Of a stretch of 64,000 nt of DNA, positions 26,968 to 36,531 are shown piece after piece; position 1 is the stretch's first letter; each line of letters starts with the position of its first letter. The notes under the pieces were generated by a model that was given only the letters and a program-made list of their open reading frames with translations, searched no databases and was not told the origin of the DNA. Location: positions 2,108,001-2,172,000 of the forward strand of contig NZ_VCNH01000008.1 in NCBI RefSeq assembly GCF_024355225.1. Reading direction: 5' to 3'. Origin of the DNA: Roseovarius sp. M141 (GTDB taxonomy: Bacteria; Pseudomonadota; Alphaproteobacteria; Rhodobacterales; Rhodobacteraceae). Position numbers and translations under genes: made by a program.

Positions 26968-27074
26968 TTATCTTATATATCGTCGTGATCGGCGCGCTGT
27001 CCAAGGTGGCCAAAATGGCCGCGAACACCCAAAGACCGGGGACCGGCGGACGCGGAAATTTGAGGGAAAGACAG

Positions 27075-27725
27075 ATGTTTGCGGTTCTGAAAACCGGGGG
27101 CAAGCAGTATCGGGTTAAATCCGGCGATATGCTGCGTGTCGAAAAACTGGCCGCCGAGGCGGGCGAAACAGTTCAATTCAACGATATCCTGATGCTGGGC
27201 GGCGACAGCCCGGTCGTCGGTGCGCCCATGATCGACGGGGCCTGCGTGCAGGCCGAGGTCATCGACCAGATCAAGGGCGAAAAGGTCATCCACTTCGTCA
27301 AGCGCCGCCGCAAGCACGGCTCGCAGCGCACCAAGGGCCACCGCCAGCAGCTGACGCTGCTGCGCGTGACGGACATTCTGGGCGAGGGCGCAGACAAGTC
27401 GGGCGTCAAATCTGCCATTGGCGCAGGCTCGGTTTCGGGCGCGGCGATCACGTCGGGCGACAAACCCGCCGCCAAGAAAGCCCCCGCCAAGAAAGCCGCA
27501 GCTTCCAAGGCGGCGAAAGCTGCCGGTGGCGACGATCTGAAGCGTCTGTCGGGCGTTGGCCCTGCACTGGAAAAGAAGCTGCATGCTGCGAACGTGACCA
27601 GCTTTGCCCAGATCGCGGCATGGACCGAAGCCGACGTTGCTGATATGGACGAGAAACTGTCGTTCAAGGGCCGGATCGAGCGTGAAGGCTGGATTGACCA
27701 GGCCAAAGAACTGACCAAAGGTTAA
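27075..27725 (+). CDS. rplU: 50S ribosomal protein L21 with C-terminal HhH extension
   Basis: A 216-residue L21, about twice the usual 103. Residues 1-103 are canonical L21 ([49 protein letters not shown]). A basic Ala/Lys linker ([21 protein letters not shown]) leads to a 65-residue tail with a helix-hairpin-helix motif, [22 protein letters not shown], and [19 protein letters not shown]. The same tail type occurs on other alphaproteobacterial proteins such as NuoE; its function on the ribosome is unknown. GAGGGAAAG precedes the ATG. rpmA follows after 11 bases. Confidence 0.95.
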   Translation: MFAVLKTGGKQYRVKSGDMLRVEKLAAEAGETVQFNDILMLGGDSPVVGAPMIDGACVQAEVIDQIKGEKVIHFVKRRRKHGSQRTKGHRQQLTLLRVTDILGEGADKSGVKSAIGAGSVSGAAITSGDKPAAKKAPAKKAAASKAAKAAGGDDLKRLSGVGPALEKKLHAANVTSFAQIAAWTEADVADMDEKLSFKGRIEREGWIDQAKELTKG

Positions 27726-27736
27726 GGAGAGACCAA

Positions 27737-28006
27737 ATGGCACATAAAAAAGCAGGCGGCTCATCCCGTAACGGCCGCGATAGCGCGGGTCGTCGCCTTG
27801 GCGTCAAGAAATACGGTGGCGAATCCGTCATTCCGGGCAACATCATCATGCGTCAGCGCGGCACCAAGATGTGGCCGGGCGAGGGCGTCGGTCTGGGAAA
27901 GGATCACACCATCTTTGCGGTGATCGAAGGTCATGTGAAATTCCACACCGGGCTGAAGGGGCGCAAGTTCATTTCCGTCCTGCCCGTGGCCGAAGCCGCC
28001 GAGTAA
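27737..28006 (+). CDS. rpmA: 50S ribosomal protein L27
   Basis: An 89-residue L27 with the canonical N-terminus [20 protein letters not shown], which reaches the peptidyl-transferase centre. There is no Firmicutes-type cleavable extension. AAGGAGAG precedes the start, and it is co-transcribed with rplU. A strong terminator follows at 28035. Confidence 0.97.
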   Translation: MAHKKAGGSSRNGRDSAGRRLGVKKYGGESVIPGNIIMRQRGTKMWPGEGVGLGKDHTIFAVIEGHVKFHTGLKGRKFISVLPVAEAAE

Positions 28007-28034
28007 GCCGCGCCTCATACTGGCCTAAGATTTT

Positions 28035-28069
28035 GGGGATCGGCGGGCAACCGCCGGTCCCCGTTTCTT
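28035..28069 (+). terminator. Rho-independent terminator after rpmA
   Basis: GGGGATCGGCGG (28035-28046), GCAA tetraloop, CCGCCGGTCCCC (28051-28062): a 12-bp stem with one G-T wobble, followed by GTTTCTT. It lies 29 bases after the rpmA stop. Confidence 0.85.
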
Positions 28070-28287
28070 ATGCTACGGCCCGCTTGCCGTCGCCGCAGGG
28101 CTTCTCAAGTGAATCAACCTTATGCCATCTAACCTAAACGATTTTTCAACTTTTAGTTGTTATGGCGTGCGGGTATGAATTGTTTTGTTGACCATCGCTA
28201 AGGCCTGCGGGGAAACATCGCTGTTCGTGACCGGGTGGTTTTGCAGCGGCCACCGTTCTGCCATCGCTTCTGGAAAGGAGGCTAGAC

Positions 28288-28827
28288 ATGGGTCTTGCCT
28301 ATACCGAACGCCAACCTGTGATTACGGCGGGCCTTTATGATCTGCGGCCGATGTGCCCGTCGGATGCAGGGTTGATGACGCTCTACACAAGTGATTTGCG
28401 CGTTGCGCAGACAACCTCGTCCATCCCCCATCCGCTGCCCCCCGGCACGACCGAGGCGTTTATCGACCGTAGCATGGCCGAGGACCGGATTGAGGATGCC
28501 TGGGCGATCGACGGCACCCGTGCCGAAAGTGGCGCACTTGTGGGGGTGATCAGCCTGACCCGGCTGGACGTGGACCAATCCGAGATCGGCTATTGGGTCG
28601 CGCCGCTGTTCTGGAATTCCGGCGTTGCATCGGCGGCGGTGAGCGCGCTGATCGCGGCGAACCCGCAGAAATGCCGCACGATCTTTGCCACCGTGCAGCA
28701 AGGAAACCCGGCGTCGGCGCGGGTTTTGACGAATTGCGGCTTTACCTACCTGGGCGATGCGGAAACTTACTGCCTTGCACGGGGCTTTGCGGTTCCAACA
28801 TGGACATATTGCCGAAAACTGGATTGA
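28288..28827 (+). CDS. GNAT family N-acetyltransferase (RimJ/RimL-like)
   Basis: A 179-residue acetyltransferase of the RimJ/RimL type (Acetyltransf_3). Visible are the N-terminal YDLRPMCPSDAGLMTLYTSD block, the acceptor-side strand GVISLTRLDVDQSEIGYWVAPLFWNSGVASAA (read in parts) and the acetyl-CoA-site turn GNPASARVLTNCGFTYLGD. Its acceptor, perhaps a ribosomal or other protein N-terminus, is not known. GGAAAGGAGG lies six bases before the ATG. The gene sits between rpmA and obgE, a placement I recall as usual in related genomes. Confidence 0.88.
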   Translation: MGLAYTERQPVITAGLYDLRPMCPSDAGLMTLYTSDLRVAQTTSSIPHPLPPGTTEAFIDRSMAEDRIEDAWAIDGTRAESGALVGVISLTRLDVDQSEIGYWVAPLFWNSGVASAAVSALIAANPQKCRTIFATVQQGNPASARVLTNCGFTYLGDAETYCLARGFAVPTWTYCRKLD

Positions 28828-28849
28828 GCCGCGCGCGCGCATTGCGTAA

Positions 28850-31038
<2,189 letters not shown>

Positions 31039-31100
31039 CGCGTCGATACATTTTCTCCGGCACAAATCACCGGCATAGTTTCCCGCAAGGAGCCGACGTC

Positions 31101-32366
31101 ATGACTGAACAGCAAGACATCCCCGCCCTCATGGCACGCATGGGTGCCTGCGCCCGCGCCGCCGCGACCGAACTGGCCGTAACCGAATCGGGCCGCAAGG
31201 ACAGCGCCCTGCGCGGCGCCTCCGATGCCGTTTGGGCCCGCCGCGCGGCGATCATCGAATCGAACGCCAAGGATGTGGCCGCCGCCCGCGACAAGGGGCT
31301 GAGCGATGCGATGATCGACCGCCTTCTGCTGGATGAGGCGCGCATTCGCGCCATCGCGGACGGGCTGCGCGCCGTTGCCGATCAGCCAGACCCGGTGGGC
31401 GAGGTGCTGGCGGATTGGAGCCAGCCCAGCGGCATCCATATCCAGCGCGTGCGCACGCCGCTGGGTGTGATCGGCGTGATCTATGAAAGCCGCCCGAATG
31501 TGACGGCGGATGCCGGGGCACTGTGCCTGAAGGCCGGCAATGCGGTCATCCTGCGCGGCGGATCGGAAAGCTATCACAGTTCCCGCGCGATCCATGCCTG
31601 CCTGAAACAGGGCCTGCGCGAGGCCGGTCTGCCCGAAGAGGCGATCCAGCTGGTCCAGACGCGCGACCGCGCCGCCGTTCACGAGATGCTGAAAATGACC
31701 GGCACCATCGACGTGGTCGTCCCGCGTGGTGGCAAGGAACTGGTTGCCCTCGTCCAGCGCGAGGCGCGCGTGCCGGTCTTTGCCCATCTGGAGGGGATCG
31801 TGCATATCTATGTCGACGCCGCTGCTGACGCGGAAAAGGCCATGCGCGTGGTGCTGAACGCCAAGACGCGCCGCACCGGCATCTGCGGCGCGGCCGAATG
31901 CCTGCTGATCCACCGCGATCTGGTGGGCGGTCTGGCCAGCGATCTGATCCGCGCACTGATCGCCGCGGGCGTCGAGGTGCGCGCCGATGAGACCCTGTCG
32001 GCCATCGACGGCACCGTCCCTGCGCGGCAGGAGGATTGGGGCCACGAATATCTGGACAGCATCATCGCCGCGCGCGTCGTGGGTGATCTGGGCCTCGCCA
32101 TCGGGCATATTTCGGAATATGGCTCGCATCATACCGATTGCATCATTTCCGAAGATCCGGCGGCGGTGCATGCATTCTTTGCGCAGGTCGACAGCGCAAT
32201 CCTGATGCACAACGCGTCGACCCAGTTTGCGGATGGCGGTGAATTCGGCATGGGTGCCGAGATCGGCATCGCCACAGGCAAGCTGCATGCGCGCGGGCCG
32301 GTGGGCGCAGCACAGCTGACCAGCTTCAAGTATCTGGTGACGGGCGACGGCGCGGTGCGCGGCTGA
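31101..32366 (+). CDS. proA: Gamma-glutamyl phosphate reductase
   Basis: A 421-residue NADPH-dependent dehydrogenase producing glutamate-5-semialdehyde, the second proline step. Family blocks include [29 protein letters not shown] (near residue 115, read in parts), [12 protein letters not shown] near 205, and the catalytic cysteine region [17 protein letters not shown] near 255. AAGGAG precedes the ATG at 31101. It is convergent with chpT, leaving 33 bases with no evident terminator. Confidence 0.96.
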   Translation: MTEQQDIPALMARMGACARAAATELAVTESGRKDSALRGASDAVWARRAAIIESNAKDVAAARDKGLSDAMIDRLLLDEARIRAIADGLRAVADQPDPVGEVLADWSQPSGIHIQRVRTPLGVIGVIYESRPNVTADAGALCLKAGNAVILRGGSESYHSSRAIHACLKQGLREAGLPEEAIQLVQTRDRAAVHEMLKMTGTIDVVVPRGGKELVALVQREARVPVFAHLEGIVHIYVDAAADAEKAMRVVLNAKTRRTGICGAAECLLIHRDLVGGLASDLIRALIAAGVEVRADETLSAIDGTVPARQEDWGHEYLDSIIAARVVGDLGLAIGHISEYGSHHTDCIISEDPAAVHAFFAQVDSAILMHNASTQFADGGEFGMGAEIGIATGKLHARGPVGAAQLTSFKYLVTGDGAVRG

Positions 32367-32399
32367 TTGTCTGCGGGGCAGGCGGGCCCGGGGTGGGCG

Positions 32400-32999
32400 C
32401 TAGAATTCCAGCGTGACAGGGTCGGCCAGGGACACGCGCGCCGGACGCCCCAGATCGGCCAGCAGATCAGGCAGCAGCGCGAACTGCACGTGCGTGGCCG
32501 ACAGGTCATCCAGATTGCCCGGCTGCGCGTCGGTCAGCCGTGCCCAGTCGTCTGTCTGCGGCGTCAGCCTGTCGCCGGTGACGGTCAGGATCAGGGTGCC
32601 ATCGCCCTCGGCAATGGTCAGGACGCCGCCGAAGGGTACGGCCTGTTCACCGCAGAGCAGGGCCAGAAACGCTGCCTGCACTACGCTTCGTGGCAACGGC
32701 GCATCGATTTGCCAGTCGCAACTGACCTTGGCGGTATAGATGTCGCCTAAAATACTGCGAATCTCGCGTGCGCCTATATTTTGCGCATCGCTGGACAGGC
32801 CGAACGCGACGCGAAAAAACCGCAGCCGCGCATTGGCATGTGCCGCGCTATCCGCGACCAACGCCATTTCCGGCCCGTCCGGAACCCCGGCAAGGCCGAG
32901 CAGCTCCAACCCGTTGGAAATGGCGCCGACGGGGCTGATCAGATCATGGCAAATACGCGAGCCTATCAGGGCGCCGAAATTGCGGTTAGGCTGGGTCAT
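32400..32999 (-). CDS. chpT: Histidine phosphotransferase ChpT
   Basis: A 199-residue DHp-like phosphotransfer protein. In Caulobacter ChpT passes phosphate from CckA to CtrA and CpdR. The phospho-accepting histidine is His18 in RICHDLISPVGAISNGLELL; the rest is a degenerate, ATP-less kinase-like fold (GGVLTIAEGDGTLILTVTG). ATG at 32999 follows AAAGGAT; a longer frame to 33110 lacks this. In Rhodobacterales the CckA-ChpT-CtrA relay controls motility, gene-transfer agents and related traits rather than being strictly essential. The divergent DUF3553 gene begins only 27 bases away. Confidence 0.88.
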   Translation of the reverse strand: MTQPNRNFGALIGSRICHDLISPVGAISNGLELLGLAGVPDGPEMALVADSAAHANARLRFFRVAFGLSSDAQNIGAREIRSILGDIYTAKVSCDWQIDAPLPRSVVQAAFLALLCGEQAVPFGGVLTIAEGDGTLILTVTGDRLTPQTDDWARLTDAQPGNLDDLSATHVQFALLPDLLADLGRPARVSLADPVTLEF

Positions 33000-33026
33000 C
33001 TGAATCCTTTCGACACAGGCATATTG

Positions 33027-33209
33027 ATGAGCGACTTCGCGGCATTTCTGGAACCCGGCATGCGGGTCGAGGCACCGAGCCATCCCGATTGGGGGGTGGG
33101 CCAAGTGCAATCGAATGTGGCGGGCAGGGTCACGGTTAATTTCCCTGATATGGGCAAGATGGTGATAGAGACCAGCCGCGTCATGCTGCTGCCTGTCTTT
33201 GATCGCTGA
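33027..33209 (+). CDS. DUF3553 small protein
   Basis: A 60-residue protein with one compact beta-rich domain: FLEPGMRVEAPSHPDWGVGQVQSN followed by GRVTVNFPDMGKMV (the first read in parts). This resembles DUF3553, a fold like the small C-terminal domain attached to UvrD/PcrA-type helicases or CarD-like tudor modules. Function unknown. The ATG at 33027 has only a weak AGG upstream. Its promoter must lie within or overlap chpT coding DNA because only 27 bases separate the two divergent starts. Confidence 0.8.
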   Translation: MSDFAAFLEPGMRVEAPSHPDWGVGQVQSNVAGRVTVNFPDMGKMVIETSRVMLLPVFDR

Positions 33210-33357
33210 TGTTTGTTACAAAACAATTAACGTCGGCCGGTTCAACCCAGACGGTAGCACAGGCGCAGCCGCGCATCACGCGTCAATCGGGGGCGATGTT
33301 GCCATTGGTCGCCCCGACCCATAGAAAGCGGTCGAGTTCACGTTCCCCGAGGACAGA

Positions 33358-34146
33358 ATGCATACACGCGCGATCCGCCGCCGCCTTCCTGATTTTGAGG
33401 TCACGTTAGCCAGCAGCGCGGCTGATATTCGCGCGGCGCAGCGCCTGCGATACCGCGTCTTTGTTCAGGAACTGGGCGGCGGCGGCGCGATGGTCGACCA
33501 TGAGGCCGGCATTGAGGCCGACCGTTTTGACGGCTGGTTCGACCACCTGCTGTTGCGCGACCGCGCATTGCCGGGCAATCCTCAGGATCAGGTGGTCGGT
33601 GCCTACCGCCTGCTGCGCGCTGATCAGGCCGCGCGTGCGGGGCAGTTCTACTCCGAGGACGAATACGACCTGAGCGCGCTGCGTACCTCCGGGCGCAATC
33701 TGCTGGAACTGGGCCGGTCCTGCGTCGATGCGCGCTATCGGGGGGGGCAGGCGCTGCTGCATCTGTGGCGGGGGCTGGCGCGGTATGTGGCTGATCATGA
33801 CGCCGAAGTGTTGTTTGGCGCTGCCAGCTTTCATGGCACGGATGCATCGGCGCTGGCGGCGCCGCTGTCGCTGTTGCACCACCGCCATCTGGCCCCACCC
33901 GAACTGAGAGCACGCTCACTGCGCTATCAGCCGATGGACCTGATCGCCCCCGAGATGCTGGACCGCCGCGCTGCGATGTTGCAGGTGCCACCGCTGATCA
34001 AGGCCTATCTGCGTCTCGGCGGCTATGTCGGTGACGGTGCGTTCGTCGACCACGAATTCAACACCACCGATGTCTGCCTGATCATGGATACGCCGCGCCT
34101 TGGGGCGCTGCACCGCGCGCTCTACGCTCCGGCGGGGGGCGAATGA
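33358..34146 (+). CDS. olsB: L-ornithine N-acyltransferase OlsB
   Basis: A 262-residue GNAT-fold enzyme that acylates ornithine with a 3-hydroxyacyl-ACP to form lyso-ornithine lipid. The N-terminal block ASSAADIRAAQRLRYRVFVQELGG and the following WFDHLLLRD, VVGAYRLLR and ELGRSCVDARYRGGQALLHLW are the Acetyltransf_5/OlsB signatures. GAGGAC lies just before the ATG. The stop overlaps the olsA start as ATGA, so both enzymes of ornithine-lipid synthesis are coupled. Confidence 0.88.
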   Translation: MHTRAIRRRLPDFEVTLASSAADIRAAQRLRYRVFVQELGGGGAMVDHEAGIEADRFDGWFDHLLLRDRALPGNPQDQVVGAYRLLRADQAARAGQFYSEDEYDLSALRTSGRNLLELGRSCVDARYRGGQALLHLWRGLARYVADHDAEVLFGAASFHGTDASALAAPLSLLHHRHLAPPELRARSLRYQPMDLIAPEMLDRRAAMLQVPPLIKAYLRLGGYVGDGAFVDHEFNTTDVCLIMDTPRLGALHRALYAPAGGE

Positions 34147-34982
34147 CGGCGCCTCCATGGCCGCGGCCCGACCCTGTTCTGACCCGGCCTGCGGCGGCGG
34201 GGCGTGTGCGGATCGCTGTACGGGCGGCGCTGCTGCTGAGCGTGCTGGCGGTCCTGTTGCCCCTGTTGCTGCTGGTCCGTGCGGTCGAGCGTCCGCTGGC
34301 GGGCCTGCGCAGGCCGGTGTCAGGGTACATCGTGCAGGGTTTTTGCCGTGCCGGCACGGCCATCGCGGGGCTGCACCTGACGGTGCGCGGCGCCCCCATG
34401 GCGCAGCCGGGCGCGGTGGTGGCAAACCACGCGTCCTGGCTGGATATCTTTGTGCTGAACGCGCGGCACCGCATCGTTTTTGTCTCCAAATCCGAGGTTT
34501 CGGGCTGGCCTGTGATCGGGTTTCTGGCGCGCTTGGTCGGGACGCTGTTCATCCGCCGGGATGCACGCGAGGCGCAGGTGCAGGCAATTGCGCTGGAGGC
34601 GCGTCTGCTGGCCGGTCAGCAGCTGGTTTTCTTTCCCGAAGGCACGTCGACGGACGGGCTGCGCGTGCTGCCGTTCAAGTCGACGCTGTTTCAGGCCTTC
34701 TTTGCACCCACTCTGGCGCCGATGCTGCATGTTCAGCCGGTCACGGTGATCTATCACGCGCCCGGCGGCGCGGATGCGGCCTTCTATGGATGGTATGGGG
34801 AAATGGATTTTGCCCCCCATGCCGCGCAGGTTTTTGCGGCGCGGCGCGGGGGGCGGGTTGAGCTGATCTATCACACGCCGCTGCGAGTGGCCGATTTCAA
34901 CAACCGCAAGGCACTGGCCACCGAGGCGGAGCGCACCGTGCGCGCCGCCATGCCGCCGGACCGGCAAAGCCTGCCGGACTAA
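34143..34982 (+). CDS. olsA: Lyso-ornithine lipid O-acyltransferase OlsA (PlsC family)
   Basis: A 279-residue membrane-bound acyltransferase that completes ornithine lipid, or possibly acylates lysophosphatidic acid. A hydrophobic helix at about residues 24-46 anchors it. The PlsC motifs are NHASWLD (His96, Asp101), FIRRD near 139, and FFPEGTSTDG near 177. It overlaps olsB by 4 bases, which supports the ornithine-lipid role over general phospholipid synthesis. A large nested hairpin follows immediately. Confidence 0.88.
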   Translation: MTAPPWPRPDPVLTRPAAAGRVRIAVRAALLLSVLAVLLPLLLLVRAVERPLAGLRRPVSGYIVQGFCRAGTAIAGLHLTVRGAPMAQPGAVVANHASWLDIFVLNARHRIVFVSKSEVSGWPVIGFLARLVGTLFIRRDAREAQVQAIALEARLLAGQQLVFFPEGTSTDGLRVLPFKSTLFQAFFAPTLAPMLHVQPVTVIYHAPGGADAAFYGWYGEMDFAPHAAQVFAARRGGRVELIYHTPLRVADFNNRKALATEAERTVRAAMPPDRQSLPD

Positions 34983-34986
34983 AGAG

Positions 34987-35025
34987 TTTCACCTTAAACC
35001 TGAGGCACTCAGCTAAGGTGAAACG
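34987..35025. terminator. Nested hairpin between olsA and thiE
   Basis: GTTTCACCTTA (34987-34997) and TAAGGTGAAAC (35015-35025) form a perfect 11-bp outer stem. Inside, CTGAG-GCA-CTCAG (35001-35013) makes a second hairpin. There is no clean U-run on the plus strand. It lies between convergent genes and so could end both transcripts. Confidence 0.6.
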
Positions 35026-35058
35026 CTGTGATTCAGGTTTTTCGCGACACGCTTGAGG

Positions 35059-35679
35059 CTACCCTATTGCGCGGATCAACTGCCCGAGGGCGGCGGCGGG
35101 GTCATCCTGGCCCCAGATCTCATCGCCGATGCCGAAGAAATCCGTGACCGGCGCCAGCGCGGTGATCAGCCCGGCATCCAGCGCCCCCTCGGCCACGACG
35201 GGCAGTTCGATCATCTCGCTCCACCAACCGAACAGCTCGGGCTCGGCCTGCTCGCCATCCCCGAGGCCTGAGGCGCCGACCGGGCCAAAGGCGATATAAT
35301 CGGCACCGGCCTCGCCTGCGTTCATACCCTCGTGGCGCGATTGCGCACAGAAGGCGCCGATGATGGCATCAGGTCCCAGCGCCTTGCGGGCCTTGCGTAC
35401 GGATCGCGCGCCGTCCGGAAGGTGCACGCCGTCCAGACCCAGCCGCTCGGCCAGGGTGATGTGGTTGGCCATCACGATCGCGACGTCGCGCGCATGGCAC
35501 ACCTCGCGGCAGGCATCGGCGGCGCGCGCGATGCGGTCCTCGTCATGGGTGGCCATGGCCACGCGCAGGCAGGCAACGGGCTGTGCATCCAGCACGGCGG
35601 CCAATCGGTCCTGAAACTGGCTGAGATCAAACTCGGCCGGGGTGATCAGATAGATCTGTGGCTGCTCCTGGTCGCTCAT
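35059..35679 (-). CDS. thiE: Thiamine phosphate synthase-like protein
   Basis: A 206-residue TIM-barrel protein of the ThiE/TenI family. IYLITPAEFDL, VACLRVAMATHDED, GLDGVHLPDGARSVRKARKALG, GAFCAQSRHEGMNAGEAGADYIAFGPV (in parts) and VAEGALDAGLI are in the expected order. ThiE joins HMP-PP and HET-P to thiamine phosphate. The usual thiamine-site consensus is somewhat degenerate (PDGARSVRKAR), so a TenI-like or divergent role is possible. It stands alone, not with other thi genes, and no TPP riboswitch is evident. Confidence 0.75.
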   Translation of the reverse strand: MSDQEQPQIYLITPAEFDLSQFQDRLAAVLDAQPVACLRVAMATHDEDRIARAADACREVCHARDVAIVMANHITLAERLGLDGVHLPDGARSVRKARKALGPDAIIGAFCAQSRHEGMNAGEAGADYIAFGPVGASGLGDGEQAEPELFGWWSEMIELPVVAEGALDAGLITALAPVTDFFGIGDEIWGQDDPAAALGQLIRAIG

Positions 35680-35710
35680 GTCCGGCGCTCCCTAACTTGG
35701 TGTTGCGCCG

Positions 35711-35845
35711 CTATAGCCCAGCTTGTCGGCGGGCGCCACTGGTGGCAATGCGGGTCATCCCGCCGCGCGTATGCGCTGGCGAGCGGAAGGCGCTGTCGCT
35801 TTCTGTGATCTGCTGGATCAGCTTTAGCGCCGCGTCAGACCTCAT
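35711..35845 (-). CDS. Possible 44-residue small protein upstream of thiE
   Basis: A short frame encodes MRSDAALKLIQQITESDS and continues for 44 residues before a stop 31 bases upstream of the thiE start. Its third codon positions are GC-rich in the way of real genes here. However, there is no good ribosome site and I recognise no family. A TTGACA lies further upstream at 35905-35910 (minus strand) with a weak -10. It may be a leader ORF, a gene remnant or chance. Confidence 0.2.
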   Translation of the reverse strand: MRSDAALKLIQQITESDSAFRSPAHTRGGMTRIATSGARRQAGL

Positions 35846-35968
35846 GCTATGCTTGTCTTGTAGCTGACGCTGGTGATCTTGGTGCAAACCTTCAGCCTGA
35901 ATATTGTCAATCGCGTGTCAGCGACACGGTAACACCGGCGGTTCCTTTGGTCGCAGCTGCCACGGCGG

Positions 35969-36325
35969 TCAGGTGCAGGTACGCTCGGCCTGCTTGCTGT
36001 AATCCGAATAGGACTTCCAAAAGCTCTTGTCTTTGGGGCGGCTGGATTGGCGGATGTCCTGCGCCGATTGCGGGTCGGAGTAGAATTTGACCGCGCGTCT
36101 CTGTTCGCCGCGCGACAGGTTCCGGTCGGCCACGGCCTGAATGCAGCCGCACAGATGATTTGACCGCGCCTTGCGCCCCGAAGCAAGGCAGGCCGATTTT
36201 ATCGGGCCGCTGGCCGTGGGCGTATAAAGCTGCGCTGCGCCGCGACTGGACCCGCCTTTGGACCGGTTGCCGCCGCCGCACCCGGCCAGCGCCAGGATCA
36301 TGCCAAGGATCAGGATATTCTTCAT
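35969..36325 (-). CDS. Small lipoprotein, Rhodobacterales-specific
   Basis: A 118-residue predicted lipoprotein: residues 1-17 form a type II signal with lipobox LALAGC (Cys17), followed by a short Gly/Ser linker. The mature part contains [32 protein letters not shown] and a C-terminal [14 protein letters not shown], with five cysteines that could form disulfides. I recall this family being labelled arginine transporter in databases, but nothing in the sequence supports transport. ATG at 36325 has GAGGC upstream. It is divergent from lepA. Confidence 0.75.
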   Translation of the reverse strand: MKNILILGMILALAGCGGGNRSKGGSSRGAAQLYTPTASGPIKSACLASGRKARSNHLCGCIQAVADRNLSRGEQRRAVKFYSDPQSAQDIRQSSRPKDKSFWKSYSDYSKQAERTCT

Positions 36326-36495
36326 TGCCACTGCCTCATGTCTGCCCCGGGGTCCATGCCCCATGTCTGCCCTGTGCCCGAGGGGGTACATCCCCCTTTG
36401 CGGTCTGTTACTTGCAGCCTTTCTGCCTGATCCGGCGGGGATTTTCAATTCACAAGATGACGACGTGCATTCGCGTCCCGGTCGTGCGATCCAGC

Positions 36496-36524
36496 TTGAC
36501 CAAACCCTTATTACGCACCATATC
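36496..36524 (+). promoter_or_regulatory. Candidate lepA promoter
   Basis: TTGACC (36496-36501) and CATATC (36519-36524) are 17 bases apart. The expected transcription start, about 36531, would coincide with the lepA ATG at 36532. The -10 is poor, so the assignment is tentative. Confidence 0.3.
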
Positions 36525-36531
36525 GGACGCC

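Noticed and set aside
33213..33226. TTGTT-ACAA-AACAA inverted repeat after the DUF3553 gene
   Set aside because: Short AT-rich repeat with no clear link to a promoter; could be chance.
35001..35013. CTGAGGCACTCAG resembling a THI-box fragment near thiE
   Set aside because: It is part of a nested palindrome downstream of thiE, not in its leader, and the rest of the TPP aptamer is missing.
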